A stretch of DNA of 64,000 nucleotides, taken from Paenibacillus sp. MZ04-78.2 (GTDB lineage: Bacteria; Bacillota; Bacilli; Paenibacillales; NBRC-103111). The position numbers and the translations under genes were made by a program. Shown here one piece after another: positions 23,794 to 32,777 of this stretch. The stretch is taken from the NCBI RefSeq assembly GCF_024213375.1, contig NZ_JANAVJ010000009.1, forward strand, positions 62,001-126,000, written 5' to 3'. Within the stretch, counting starts at the first letter, position 1; every line of letters starts with the position of its first letter. Below the pieces are notes generated by a model. That model saw nothing but the letters and a program-made list of their open reading frames with translations, made no database searches and was not told where the DNA came from.

Positions 23794-24600
23794 GTGAACC
23801 ATAGCCCTATGAAGATTTCGTTTTTTCGGCTGCTGACCGAGCTCTCCTCCCGTAAATCGGTGTCAAGGCTGACAGGAGCTTTCGCCAAATCCCGTGCCAG
23901 CCGCGGGCTGATTCCCCGCTTCGCAAAAACGTACGGGATCCGTGTGCAGGACGCGGAAAAAGCGGTTCACGAATACGGATCGCTGAACGAGTTTTTTTCC
24001 CGTCGGCTCAAAAGCGGACTTCGTCCGATCGATGCGACGCCGAACACGCTGGTTAGCCCGGTGGATGCCATGATTACCGGCATCGGGCCGATTCATGAGG
24101 GACTGATCGTCAATGTCAAAGGACAGGACTATACCATTCAGGAGCTGCTTAACGAGAGCCCCCGGATGATCAATTATACGAACGGCTACTATTGCGTGCT
24201 CTACTTGAGCCCGACCGACTACCACCGGATTCATTCGCCCGTCACAGGCGACATTCTCGAGAAGGAGCATGTCCCCGGCAAGGTGTATCCGGTCAACGAA
24301 TTTGGTCTCCGTCACATGCGTCGCGTACTTAGCCGGAACGAACGGTTAATTACGTACATGCAGCACGACGCGGGAGAAATCGCCGTCGTTAAGGTCGGCG
24401 CGCTGAACGTCAGCAGCATTCAATACGTCGTCCCGCTGCCGGACCGGCTGGAGCGCGGCGACGAACTGGCTTACTTCGAATTCGGCTCGACCATCGTTCT
24501 TCTAATGGAGAACGGCACGTTCGAACCGCGGACCGCACTGGAAGTCGGAAGCAAGGTGAACGTCGGAGAAGCGCTCGGAACGTTTAAGCGTCGGGAGTAG
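23794..24600 (+). CDS. psd: Phosphatidylserine decarboxylase proenzyme
   Basis: 268 residues from GTG 23794 (263 from ATG 23809). It makes phosphatidylethanolamine from phosphatidylserine at the membrane. Landmarks are YGSLNEFFSRRLK, SPVDAMITGIG, the YHRIHSPVTG His motif and the self-cleavage site FGST (EFGSTIVLL), whose Ser becomes the pyruvoyl group. AAAGGA is only 4 bases from the GTG while ATG 23809 aligns better with Bacillus Psd, so the start is uncertain. Confidence 0.9.
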   Translation: MNHSPMKISFFRLLTELSSRKSVSRLTGAFAKSRASRGLIPRFAKTYGIRVQDAEKAVHEYGSLNEFFSRRLKSGLRPIDATPNTLVSPVDAMITGIGPIHEGLIVNVKGQDYTIQELLNESPRMINYTNGYYCVLYLSPTDYHRIHSPVTGDILEKEHVPGKVYPVNEFGLRHMRRVLSRNERLITYMQHDAGEIAVVKVGALNVSSIQYVVPLPDRLERGDELAYFEFGSTIVLLMENGTFEPRTALEVGSKVNVGEALGTFKRRE

Positions 24601-24636
24601 CGCATACCGACCGACAGACGGAAGGAGTCGTTTCTC

Positions 24637-25887
24637 ATGAAGGTCCAAAGCGGTCCGGCGCCTGCGGCTCAGCAGGCTGTGCGGACGGACGTCAAGCCGA
24701 CTGTTTTTCGCATTCTGCTCGCCATCAGTCTGGTGCATCTGTTTAACGATACGATACAAGCGGTGATTCCGGCGATCCTGCCGATTCTCAAAGACAAGAT
24801 GAGTCTCAGCTATATGCAATCCGGCATCATCGTATTCGCCCTGAATATGACCGCTTCGGTCATGCAGCCGGTTGTCGGCTTCTATTCGGACCGCAAGCCG
24901 ATGCCGTACATGCTGCCGATCGGCATGAGCTTTACCTTTCTCGGCGTCTTGGGGCTGTCGCTTGCGCCGAACTACACGCTCATTCTGCTGTCCGTTCTGC
25001 TGATCGGAGTCGGCTCCGCCATCTTTCACCCGGAAGGCTCGCGCGTCGCTTACATGGCCGGAGGCTCCCGCCGCGGCTTGGCCCAGTCGATCTTTCAAGT
25101 CGGGGGCAACTCCGGGCAATCGCTCGCTTCGGTCATGACGGCGCTCGTGTTCGTTCCGCTTGGGCAGCTCGGCGCCTTGTGGTTTACGGCCGTGGCCGGG
25201 GCGGGCGTCCTCGTCCAGCTGTATATCTCCCGATGGTATCAGGGATACGTAGCGGCCAACCCGCCGCAGGCCCGAAAAAGCGGCTCCCGCGCCATGAGCC
25301 CGGCCCGCAAGAAGCAGATCGCGTTTGCGGTAGGCATGCTGATCTTTCTCGTGTTTGCCCGTTCCTGGTACCACGCGGGCATCACGATTTATTATCCGTT
25401 CTTCCTAATGGACAAATTCGGCATCAGTCTGGAGCGCGCGCAGATGTACATTTTCCTGTTCGCCGCCGCGGGCGCGCTCGGCACATTCATGGGCGGTCCG
25501 CTGTCCGACAAGATCGGACGCCGGAACGTTATTTTTATGGCGATGCTCGGCGCGGCCCCGCTGGCTCTGGCGCTGCCTTATGCCAATGCGTTCTGGACTT
25601 ATGTCATCCTGCTGGTGAACGGCTTCATCATCCTGTCAAGCTTCTCCGTCACTGTCGTCTACGCGCAGGAACTGATGCCCGGCAAGGTCGGCACGGTGTC
25701 CGGTCTGATCACAGGCCTCGCCTTCGGACTCGGGGCGCTCGGCGCGGTAGGTCTCGGCAGCTTGATCGACACCTTCCATCTGCCGCTCGTCATGCAGCTG
25801 GTCAGCTTCCTGCCGCTCATCGGCCTGCTGACGTTCTTCCTGCCGAGCGACCGTACGCTGAAACAATGGGCGCAAGAAGCGGAGTAA
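24637..25887 (+). CDS. MFS transporter, fosmidomycin-resistance (Fsr) type
   Basis: 416 residues, 12 helices. The first helix (LAISLVHLFNDTIQAVIPAILP), the GFYSDRKP loop, GVGSAIFHPEGSRVAYMAGG and GNSGQSLAS are characteristic of the Fsr branch of drug exporters. It starts 36 bp after psd with GGAAGGAG, so the two are likely co-transcribed. The substrate is not known; fosmidomycin-like compounds are one family example. Confidence 0.85.
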   Translation: MKVQSGPAPAAQQAVRTDVKPTVFRILLAISLVHLFNDTIQAVIPAILPILKDKMSLSYMQSGIIVFALNMTASVMQPVVGFYSDRKPMPYMLPIGMSFTFLGVLGLSLAPNYTLILLSVLLIGVGSAIFHPEGSRVAYMAGGSRRGLAQSIFQVGGNSGQSLASVMTALVFVPLGQLGALWFTAVAGAGVLVQLYISRWYQGYVAANPPQARKSGSRAMSPARKKQIAFAVGMLIFLVFARSWYHAGITIYYPFFLMDKFGISLERAQMYIFLFAAAGALGTFMGGPLSDKIGRRNVIFMAMLGAAPLALALPYANAFWTYVILLVNGFIILSSFSVTVVYAQELMPGKVGTVSGLITGLAFGLGALGAVGLGSLIDTFHLPLVMQLVSFLPLIGLLTFFLPSDRTLKQWAQEAE

Positions 25888-25898
25888 CGCGCACAATA

Positions 25899-25942
25899 CG
25901 AAAAGGCTGTTTTGGATTCGAAATTCCGAAACAGCCTTTTTG
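25899..25942. terminator. Bidirectional terminator between Fsr-type and MocR genes
   Basis: AAAAGGCTGTTT and AAACAGCCTTTTT arms around GGATTCGAAATTCCG. Confidence 0.85.
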
Positions 25943-25962
25943 CTATATATCGAAAGGCTTGC

Positions 25963-27396
25963 CTACTCCCCTTTCATCCGTTCTACGCCCTGCCTAAGCT
26001 GCTCTTCGGACAAATGAGGAAAATTAAAGTACGCCCCGTATTTTGCTCCCTCTTCCGTCTCGACCCGCGCTTCCGACCAGCGGACACCGCGTTCCTCGCA
26101 AGTGGCGCGGTAGTCCAAGTACTCCCCTTCTGTCCCCAGCCACCAGCCGAAAATATGAAGTCCCGCGTCGCTCTCGACAAACCGGAACCGGTCCGACAAT
26201 TCGCTTGTGAGCATTTGCATGAACAAGGCAAACTTGCGGCTGTAGATCCGCTTCATCCGCCGCAGATGCCGCTCGTACTCCCCGGAAGCCATAAAAGCGG
26301 CCAGCGCCTTTTGCTCCAGCAGGTTGGCCGGGTGCGGCTCGTACAGCGCCTGGGCGCGGGCGAACGGCTGTACGAGCGAAGGCGGCAGCACCGCATAGCC
26401 GATGCGGACCTCAGGAAGCAGCGTCTTGGTGAAGCTGCCGACGTAGACGACGCGCTCTTCGCGGTCGAGTGCCTTGAGCGGCTCCAGACTTTTGCCGCGG
26501 TGGCGGAACTCGCTGTCGTAATCGTCTTCGACGATGACGGCTTCGCACTCGTACGCCCACCGCAGCAGCGCCTGCCGCCGCTCCAGGCTCAGCACCGCCC
26601 CCGTCGGAAACTGCCGCGTCGGCGTCACGAACAGCGCCCGCGCCTCCCAGTCCGCGGGCACGATGCCTTGCGCATCGACCTCCGCGTCGATGCACTGTCC
26701 CCCGGCGGCCCGGATGGCCCGGCGGATGCCCGCGTAGCCCGGCATCTCGGCGACAGCCGGCTCGCCCGGTTCGACCAGCAGCTGCGCGAGCAGCGCAAGC
26801 GCCTGCATCGAGCCGCCCGTGACGGCGATATGCCCGGCCTCTACGGCGATGCCGCGGGCACGGCGCAGATAGCGGGCGATGCCTTCGCGCAGCGGCCCGT
26901 AGCCTTGCGGCGGGCACTCCCTCCGGCCCGCGCCGGAGGCGGTCATTTCGCGCACCGCGGCGTGCAGGCAGCGGTTCCACGCCTCGCGGGGAAAAGCATC
27001 AAGCTCCGGTGCGAAGCAGTCGAAATCGATAGCCGCCTGCGGCACCATGCGGCCGCGGGGCGAGGCCGATTCGAGCCGCTCCCCCCAAGCCGACAAGCGG
27101 TACGACGCTTCCGGACGGGCCGCGTCCGGACCGCCCTGCTCCTCCTTGCGGAAAGCGACGTAGGTTCCGCTTCCGGTCCGGCATTGCAGATAGCCTTCGG
27201 AGGCCAGCATCTCATACACCTGATTGACCGTCCCGCGCGAAAGCCCGTACAGTCCGGCCAGCTCCCGGGTCGACGGAAGCCGCAGCCCGTAGGCGAGAAC
27301 GCCTCCGGTTACTCCGTCGTGCAGCGCATGATAGAGCGCCAAAAGCTTCGTCGGGTGACGTTCAAGATAAGCGTGGTAAGCGATGTGAAAGTGCAT
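25963..27396 (-). CDS. MocR/PdxR-type regulator (GntR HTH plus aminotransferase domain)
   Basis: 477 residues. The N-terminal winged helix (LPSTRELAGLYGLSRGTVNQVYEMLASEGYL, about 40-75) is joined to a class I aminotransferase-like domain. The PLP Lys lies in VGSFTKTLLPEVRIGY. Such proteins sense PLP or an amino compound rather than catalyse. ATG 27396 is preferred to 27408 because AAAGGA would overlap the latter. Direct repeats TGGTC(C/T)(A/T)ATAAAA lie in the divergent region. The original partner gene may be the GNAT whose stub remains next door. Confidence 0.85.
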   Translation of the reverse strand: MHFHIAYHAYLERHPTKLLALYHALHDGVTGGVLAYGLRLPSTRELAGLYGLSRGTVNQVYEMLASEGYLQCRTGSGTYVAFRKEEQGGPDAARPEASYRLSAWGERLESASPRGRMVPQAAIDFDCFAPELDAFPREAWNRCLHAAVREMTASGAGRRECPPQGYGPLREGIARYLRRARGIAVEAGHIAVTGGSMQALALLAQLLVEPGEPAVAEMPGYAGIRRAIRAAGGQCIDAEVDAQGIVPADWEARALFVTPTRQFPTGAVLSLERRQALLRWAYECEAVIVEDDYDSEFRHRGKSLEPLKALDREERVVYVGSFTKTLLPEVRIGYAVLPPSLVQPFARAQALYEPHPANLLEQKALAAFMASGEYERHLRRMKRIYSRKFALFMQMLTSELSDRFRFVESDAGLHIFGWWLGTEGEYLDYRATCEERGVRWSEARVETEEGAKYGAYFNFPHLSEEQLRQGVERMKGE

Positions 27397-27441
27397 TTCC
27401 GATATCATCCTTTCAAGCCGAAAAGGCTCGTTTTCTACAAG

Positions 27442-27567
27442 TGGTCCAATAAAATAAGTTTATATTGACTATTTTATAATATCAATCATCAACAAGCCAT
27501 ATCAAAAGGGCTCACGAAAAGAAAAATGTTTAAGAATCGGAGAACAATTTAAAATGGTCTTATAAAA
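27442..27567. promoter_or_regulatory. Candidate MocR operator repeats
   Basis: TGGTCCAATAAAA (27442-27454) and TGGTCTTATAAAA (27555-27567) are direct repeats with 11 of 13 bases identical, 113 bp apart, between the regulator and the divergent GNAT stub. MocR-family proteins typically bind direct repeats. TTGACT and TATAAT-like elements lie nearby (27465-27482). Confidence 0.4.
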
Positions 27568-27676
27568 AACCACTCAATTGGCTCTTTTCCATTGTCAATA
27601 ATCGAGGTACGATGTCGAATATTTAGGAGCCGCTTGCACCTGCGGCGGCAACTATCCGAAAGGAGAGCACGATACG

Positions 27677-27769
27677 ATGAACCCTTCGCATTCCTTGACC
27701 GTTCGTCAAGCCGAGCACGGCGATATCAAGGCGCTGGCGCCGCTGTTTGCAGGAATGAACAATGATTAA
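27677..27769 (+). pseudogene. GNAT acetyltransferase stub (first ~25 codons)
   Basis: AAAGGAGAG precedes an ATG encoding MNPSHSLTVRQAEHGDIKAL and then APLF, the usual GNAT opening (beta-1, alpha-1). It ends abruptly in AGMNND-stop, where AT-rich sequence begins. It is divergent from the MocR regulator, a common pairing. The rest of the acetyltransferase is gone. Confidence 0.65.
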
Positions 27770-27793
27770 AAAAATTTGGGGAGGGGCTTATAA

Positions 27794-28414
27794 ATGAGAA
27801 GAGCTGAATTTTCTATTCAAGAGCAACAGGAAATTGATCATTTTTTAAATGAGATGTCCTTCGGTTATCTGGGAACCTTAGACAAGGACGGGTGGCCACA
27901 TATTACTCCTCTAAATTACACGTATCAGAATGGGAGCATTTACATCCATGGTTCAAAGAAAGGTGCAAAAATGGATGAGATATTGGCTTCACAAAAAGTA
28001 AGTTTCGCGGTTGCTAAAGAGTTTGCTATTATCCCATCTTATTTCACAGACGCTCGGCAAGCTTGTCCCGCATCAGCTTTTTATAAATCCGTTCATATTC
28101 GAGGAATCGCTGAGCCTGTTAAGGATTTACATGAAAAATCCGTTGCACTAAGCGGCCTAATGGAAAAACTTCAACCTGAAGGGGGCTATGCTCCTATTAC
28201 TCCGGAAGATCCAAAATATCAAGGAGAATTAAAGGCGGTTTCAGTAGTAAGAATCTCTGTTGAAGAAATAACTGCGAAATTTAAATTTGGGCAAAACCTA
28301 AAGGGGGAACGTCGCGATAAAGTTATTGAGGGGCTTAATGAAAGAGGAAGAGCTGAAGACGAAGCAGCTATTGAATTTATGAAAAAGTACTGTCCCATGC
28401 ATAAAAAAGAGTAG
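27794..28414 (+). CDS. PNPOx-like FMN-binding split-barrel protein (NimA-like)
   Basis: 206 residues. The split barrel starts FGYLGTLDKDGWPHITPLNYTYQNGSIYIHGSKKG, the pattern of flavin-reductase/nitroimidazole-reductase-like proteins; a C-terminal KYCPMHKKE tail adds a Cys. GGGGAGGGG lies 7 bases before ATG 27794. The gene is clearly more AT-rich than its neighbours and begins just after the cut end of a GNAT gene, so it was probably acquired horizontally. The catalytic role is unknown. Confidence 0.75.
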   Translation: MRRAEFSIQEQQEIDHFLNEMSFGYLGTLDKDGWPHITPLNYTYQNGSIYIHGSKKGAKMDEILASQKVSFAVAKEFAIIPSYFTDARQACPASAFYKSVHIRGIAEPVKDLHEKSVALSGLMEKLQPEGGYAPITPEDPKYQGELKAVSVVRISVEEITAKFKFGQNLKGERRDKVIEGLNERGRAEDEAAIEFMKKYCPMHKKE

Positions 28415-28580
28415 GTGACACGAAAACTGCTGGATTATAGAGTTAATAAGGATGGCAAGCTTGCGGGGGCATCCCGTACCTGACGATTACCTGAAAAATA
28501 CCCGTCTTTTCATCCCGACGCAAAAGCGGTATGCTAAAGGTAAATCGCACTTTTGGACCCCGAGGAGGCTCCCGCAAACG

Positions 28581-29525
28581 ATGACATCCGAAACCGAACT
28601 GAACCGGCTGGCCGAGCGGCTTCCCGCCTGGCTCGAAACGAGCCGCAAGGAATCCCGGCACGGCCAGCCCGCCTCCTACATCCCCGAATTGGCGCATGCT
28701 CCGGGCGACGCCTTGGGAATCGCGCTGCTCGACGCCGCAGGTCGCGAAGTAACGGCAGGCGACAGCCGATTGTCCTTCACCCTGCAAAGCATCTCCAAAG
28801 TGTTCACGCTGCTGCTTGCCTTGATGGATCAAGGCGAAGAAGGCGTTTTCCGCAAGGTCGGCATGGAGCCGACCGGCGACGACTTCAACTCCATGCTGAA
28901 GCTGGAGCTGGTTGAGCCCGGCATCCCGTTCAACCCGCTGATCAACGCGGGAGCCATCGCCATCTCGTCATTGATCCGGGGCGCTACCCCCGTGGAAAAA
29001 ACGGAGCGAATCCTCTCCTTCTTCCGCGAGCTCGCGGGCGACCCAACGCTGACCTTCAGTGAAGCCGTGTACCGCTCCGAAGCCGCTACCGCACACCGGA
29101 ACCGGTCTCTTGCCTACTTCCTCAAAGATAACGAAGTGCTGGACGAAGAGGTAGAGCCGGTGCTGGATGTTTATTTCAAGCACTGCTCGGTGGAAGTGAC
29201 CTGCCGCCATGTGGCGCGCATGGCGCTCGTTCTGGCGATGAACGGAACCGATCCCTTGACGGGACGGGAGCTGGTGCCGCGGCGCTATGTGCAGATCGCC
29301 AAGACGTTCATGGTCAGCTGCGGCATGTACAACGCCTCCGGCGAGTTCGCCATCCGCGTCGGGCTTCCGGCCAAAAGCGGCGTCTCTGGCGGCATTCTCG
29401 CCCTCGTGCCGGGACGGTACGGCATCGGCGTCGTCGGCCCGGCGCTGAACGATAAGGGCAACAGCATCGCAGGCGTCCACCTGCTGCAGACGATGTCGGA
29501 AGCGTTCGACTGGAGCATGTTTTAG
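28581..29525 (+). CDS. glsA: Glutaminase A
   Basis: 314 residues, full length. It hydrolyses L-glutamine to glutamate and ammonia. The serine-dependent beta-lactamase-like active site is SISK (LQSISKVFTL), with NPLINAGAI, the VYRSEAATAHRN segment and a C-terminal SGVSGGILALVPG. GAGGAGG lies 12 bases before ATG 28581; an in-frame extension to 28452 lacks a ribosome site. Confidence 0.92.
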   Translation: MTSETELNRLAERLPAWLETSRKESRHGQPASYIPELAHAPGDALGIALLDAAGREVTAGDSRLSFTLQSISKVFTLLLALMDQGEEGVFRKVGMEPTGDDFNSMLKLELVEPGIPFNPLINAGAIAISSLIRGATPVEKTERILSFFRELAGDPTLTFSEAVYRSEAATAHRNRSLAYFLKDNEVLDEEVEPVLDVYFKHCSVEVTCRHVARMALVLAMNGTDPLTGRELVPRRYVQIAKTFMVSCGMYNASGEFAIRVGLPAKSGVSGGILALVPGRYGIGVVGPALNDKGNSIAGVHLLQTMSEAFDWSMF

Positions 29526-29825
29526 CTGGAGCGGACAGTCCCAAATTTAATTTTCAAAGAACGAAACTGGAAGTTTGAAGGTAGCCGTCAGTCCCGAGGA
29601 CTGGAGTTAGATCAAGAAATACATACAAGGAAGCAATGACCTGTGGAGCGTCCGGCACCTTTCCGTATTCGAGAAGAAAACCTAATTGCGCGTGCCATCA
29701 TCCGGAGACGCTGTCGCCGCGAGCGAGGGCTCATCTGAAAGACAACCATTGCTTACTAAATCCACAATTCTAGGAGAATACCGCTATCAGTCTTGCTATC
29801 GTAGAAAAAAAGGAGATTTTTAAAA
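29526..29825. other. Intergenic region without recognisable gene
   Basis: The 300 bases after glsA show a CAGTCC-CGA-GGACTG hairpin near 29590 and short open frames without ribosome sites. They may be decayed sequence; nothing else is supported. Confidence 0.4.
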
Positions 29826-29853
29826 AAGGTATAGAACATAGAATCTATACCTT
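29826..29853 (-). terminator. Terminator, minus strand
   Basis: AAGGTATAGA and TCTATACCTT arms; on the minus strand they are followed by TTTTTT. It lies downstream of the short minus-strand ORF at 29912. Confidence 0.65.
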
Positions 29854-29911
29854 CAGCCTATTGAGAAACCCTCAACAGGCCATTTCTATCAAACGTATGT
29901 TCTCTTTCTCC

Positions 29912-30076
29912 TCAAATTAAAGAAACTTCCCGTGCTTTATCCATGTCGAATTGCAGTCCCGGCATCGAAAAAAAATCAAATAACGCCTTCCCGTGCTCTA
30001 TTTGCTGAAAAGCAACATCCCCAACCAAATTAAATTTCCGAAGAAGAAGCAAATCGCTGCCTGGCTGCGACATCAT
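29912..30076 (-). CDS. 54-codon ORF, probable 3' remnant of a lost gene
   Basis: It encodes [20 protein letters not shown], then a segment ending [12 protein letters not shown]. It has protein-like composition and is followed by a terminator, but has no ribosome site and is preceded at once by the fucI remnant on the other strand. It is probably the tail of a larger gene cut at the same junction (about 30070). Family not recognised. Confidence 0.3.
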   Translation of the reverse strand: MMSQPGSDLLLLRKFNLVGDVAFQQIEHGKALFDFFSMPGLQFDMDKAREVSLI

Positions 30077-30087
30077 GGCGTCCGGCT

Positions 30088-30554
30088 AACATGGGTTATT
30101 TCCGCGGCGGCGGCTATTCCTCCGATTATTTGACCAAAGGCGGCATGCCGATGACGATGTCGCGCCTCAATCTTGTGAAGGGTATCGGCCCTGTTCTCCA
30201 GATTGCCGAAGGCTATTCGGTTGACCTGCCGGAAGAAGTGCATGAAGCGCTTGATCATCGTACGGACCCTACTTGGCCGACAACTTGGTTTGCGCCGATT
30301 GTAACCGGCGAAGGAGCGTTCCGTTCCGTTTACGATGTTATGGATAATTGGGGAGCGAATCACGGAGCGATTAGCTATGGACATATTGGCGCAGACTTAA
30401 TTACGCAGCATCCATGCTGCGCATTCCTGTAAACATGCATAATGTTGCTGAAGAGCGCATTTTCCTCCCGCGTGCGTGGGGACTGTTCGGAACAGCGCAA
30501 ACCGAAGGCGCTGACTATCGCGCATGCTCCAATTTTGGACCGCTTTATAAATAG
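30088..30554 (+). pseudogene. fucI: L-fucose isomerase C-terminal remnant
   Basis: Frame 1 reads [18 protein letters not shown], later [19 protein letters not shown] and [19 protein letters not shown], the C-terminal domain of L-fucose isomerase. A frameshift at about 30403 follows. The next frame completes [19 protein letters not shown] and FGPLYK-stop, the true FucI end. About 430 N-terminal residues are missing. It converges on kduI across a shared terminator, suggesting the locus once held a fucose/uronate catabolic set. Confidence 0.85.
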
Positions 30555-30568
30555 AATTTGTACAAACG

Positions 30569-30629
30569 AAAAAGCACAGCCTCTTGAGCCGTCCCCGTAA
30601 GGATCGCGCGTCAATGAAGCTGTGCTTTT
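30569..30629. terminator. Bidirectional terminator between fucI remnant and kduI
   Basis: AAAAGCACAGC and GCTGTGCTTTT arms around a 40-base loop. Confidence 0.7.
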
Positions 30630-30643
30630 CACTTCCCAGTGCC

Positions 30644-31483
30644 TTATTTCAAATCTTTCATGGCGACCGCGTCCATGTCAGAGAACTCTTGGTTTTCACC
30701 GGCCATCGCCCAAATGAACGTATAATTGCTCGTGCCTACGCCGCTGTGGATCGACCAACTCGGGCTGATGATCGCCTGCTCGTTGCGGACAACCACGTGA
30801 CGGGTTTCCGTCGGCTCGCCCATCAGATGGAAAACGACGCCGTCTTCCGGCATATCGAAGTAGAAGTACACTTCCGAGCGGCGGTTATGCGTATGGCAAG
30901 GCATCGTGTTCCACATGTTGCCCGGTTTCAACAGTGTCATACCCATCACGAGCTGGCAGCTTTGAATGCCGTTCAAGTGAATATATTTGTAGATCGTGCG
31001 CTCGTTGGAGTTGGTGATCGAACCAAGATGCTGCGGCTCCGCCTCGCTGATCGCCACCTTTTGCGTCGGGTAATTTTTGTGCGCCGGGGTCGAGCTCAGG
31101 TAGAAGCGCGCCGGATTCGCGGCGTCCGCGCTCTTGAACGCGACTTGCTTGTTGCCGAGGCCGACGTACAGGCCGTCTTTGTTCTCCAGCACGTAATCGG
31201 TGCCGTCGACCGTGACGATGCCTTGGGCGCCTACGTTAATAATCCCGATTTCGCGGCGATCAAGGAAATAGTCCGCCCCCATGTCGTGCTTATCCGCTTC
31301 GAGCAGAACCGGCTCCGTCGTCGGTACGGCGCCACCCGTAATGAAGCGGTCCACGTGGCTGTACACCAGATTCAGCTTGCCCGGCACGAACAAGCCTTCG
31401 ATCAAATATTGTTGGCGCAAACGTTCCGTATCGTACGTTTTCGTTTCCGTCGGATTGGTCGCATAACGAATTTCCATAGCCAT
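30644..31483 (-). CDS. kduI: 5-dehydro-4-deoxy-D-glucuronate isomerase KduI
   Basis: 279 residues, full length. It converts the 4-deoxy-uronate from pectin or alginate-type breakdown to 3-deoxy-D-glycero-2,5-hexodiulosonate. Zinc ligands of the cupin are seen in NTMPCHTHNRRSEVYFYF and in SWSIHSGVGT; MEIRYATNP at the start is typical. GGGAGG precedes ATG 31483. A DeoR regulator is encoded upstream on the same strand. No kduD is in the window. Confidence 0.93.
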   Translation of the reverse strand: MAMEIRYATNPTETKTYDTERLRQQYLIEGLFVPGKLNLVYSHVDRFITGGAVPTTEPVLLEADKHDMGADYFLDRREIGIINVGAQGIVTVDGTDYVLENKDGLYVGLGNKQVAFKSADAANPARFYLSSTPAHKNYPTQKVAISEAEPQHLGSITNSNERTIYKYIHLNGIQSCQLVMGMTLLKPGNMWNTMPCHTHNRRSEVYFYFDMPEDGVVFHLMGEPTETRHVVVRNEQAIISPSWSIHSGVGTSNYTFIWAMAGENQEFSDMDAVAMKDLK

Positions 31484-31518
31484 CGTATAATTCCTCCCGT
31501 ATTTACATAGTCACTGCT

Positions 31519-31548
31519 ATTATAAACCATACGTTCGTTTAAGTTCAA
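31519..31548 (-). promoter_or_regulatory. Sigma-A promoter of kduI
   Basis: On the minus strand TTGAAC (31548-31543), an 18-base spacer, then TATAAT (31524-31519), 36 bp before the kduI start. The spacer contains an imperfect AAAC...GTTT dyad that could be an operator. Confidence 0.6.
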
Positions 31549-31766
31549 ATTAATTATTTTCGAACCAATATGAACCTAAAAGGACATATAAAAGCGCAAC
31601 CGCGAGTAACGAGCATGATCGTTCGCCGCCTCCGCCCTTTTCAGCGTATTTGCCAGCCGGATGCGCAGGCTTCCGGATCGCAAGCGTCCCCATGCGGCGC
31701 TCGCTGCGGCTCGACGGATAGTCAGGCCGCATCTGAGAGCATTCCGCTCCAACGCTACCTTCCGGC

Positions 31767-32531
31767 TCAGCTCCGCCGGTTCCGCTCGATTCGCGTGCCT
31801 GCCGCTTCGTAGCTGCGTGCCGTCTCCTCCGGCAAATACGGATCGGTCACGATCACGCCGATTTCGGATAGCTTCGCGAAGGTGATCAGGGCGCACTTGT
31901 CGAACTTGCTGTGGTCCGCCACGCAAAACACCTGCTTCGCGGAATCGATCATCGCCCGTTTTTGACCGACGTGGGAATGGGTAAAGATCGTAAATCCATA
32001 CTCCGGATGAATCCCGGTCGTGGACAAGAACGCCTTCTGCACGTTCAGCCTGCCGAGAAATTTCGCGGCTTCTTCGCTGACCAGCATATTCCGGCTGCGG
32101 AAGCCGCCGGGGACGACCAGCCTTACGCGGTCCTTCTTGATCAGCTCGCTGATGATATGCAGATCGTTCGTGATGACCGTCAGCGGCGCATTGTCGAGCA
32201 GCTTGGCCATCTCCAGCGTCGTGCTGCCGCTGTCGAGCGCGATAATGTCGTTCGGCTCGACGAACCGCAGCGCCCACTCCGCCGCCTCCCGCTTCTCGTC
32301 CGGATGCTTCGGATTCGGCGCGAGCCCGGCCAACAGGCCGGAGTAGCCTTCGTTGGCCAGCACGGCGCCGCCGTGAGTCCGGTGCAGCAGTCCTTTGTTT
32401 TCCAGCTTCTCGAGATCCTGCCGGATCGTCTTGCCCGTCACCCCGAGCTTGCCCGCCAAATCCGCAACGGACACCTCGCGGTGCGCCATAAGCAGCTCCA
32501 TAATTTTCTCGTATCGTATGATGGCCGTCAT
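31767..32531 (-). CDS. DeoR-family sugar-operon regulator
   Basis: 254 residues. The N-terminal HTH (VSVADLAGKLGVTGKTIRQDLEKLENKGLLHRTHGGAVL) is the DeoR signature. The DeoRC effector domain has DIIALDSGSTTLEMA, LTVITNDLHI and FCVADHSKFDK. It lies upstream of kduI in the same direction (283-bp gap with kduI's own promoter), so kduI or the lost sugar genes are likely targets. Confidence 0.87.
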   Translation of the reverse strand: MTAIIRYEKIMELLMAHREVSVADLAGKLGVTGKTIRQDLEKLENKGLLHRTHGGAVLANEGYSGLLAGLAPNPKHPDEKREAAEWALRFVEPNDIIALDSGSTTLEMAKLLDNAPLTVITNDLHIISELIKKDRVRLVVPGGFRSRNMLVSEEAAKFLGRLNVQKAFLSTTGIHPEYGFTIFTHSHVGQKRAMIDSAKQVFCVADHSKFDKCALITFAKLSEIGVIVTDPYLPEETARSYEAAGTRIERNRRS

Positions 32532-32777
32532 CCTTGTCCCCCGCTCTGCGGATCGTTGCTCCTCACGCCAATCCGCACCCCTATTTTTGCTGCCCCTATG
32601 GTATCACAGCTTCCTCGGGAAAACCAAGCATCCCCGGCAAATTCACCCGTATGCCCATTCCCCTCCCTTTGCAGGCGGTCTCTGCCGTCAAATCCGAAAC
32701 TCCGTGACGCTGCCGTACGAAAAGTGTTATAATATGGTCTGATGTAAGCAATGAAGAACATGGAAGGATGGACCGTC

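Noticed and set aside
25912-27468. 518-codon plus-strand ORF
   Set aside because: Antisense shadow of the MocR/PdxR regulator; low-complexity Arg/Pro composition.
31550-31766. Minus-strand frames between kduI and the DeoR gene
   Set aside because: They overlap the kduI promoter region or the deoR end in another frame and look non-coding.
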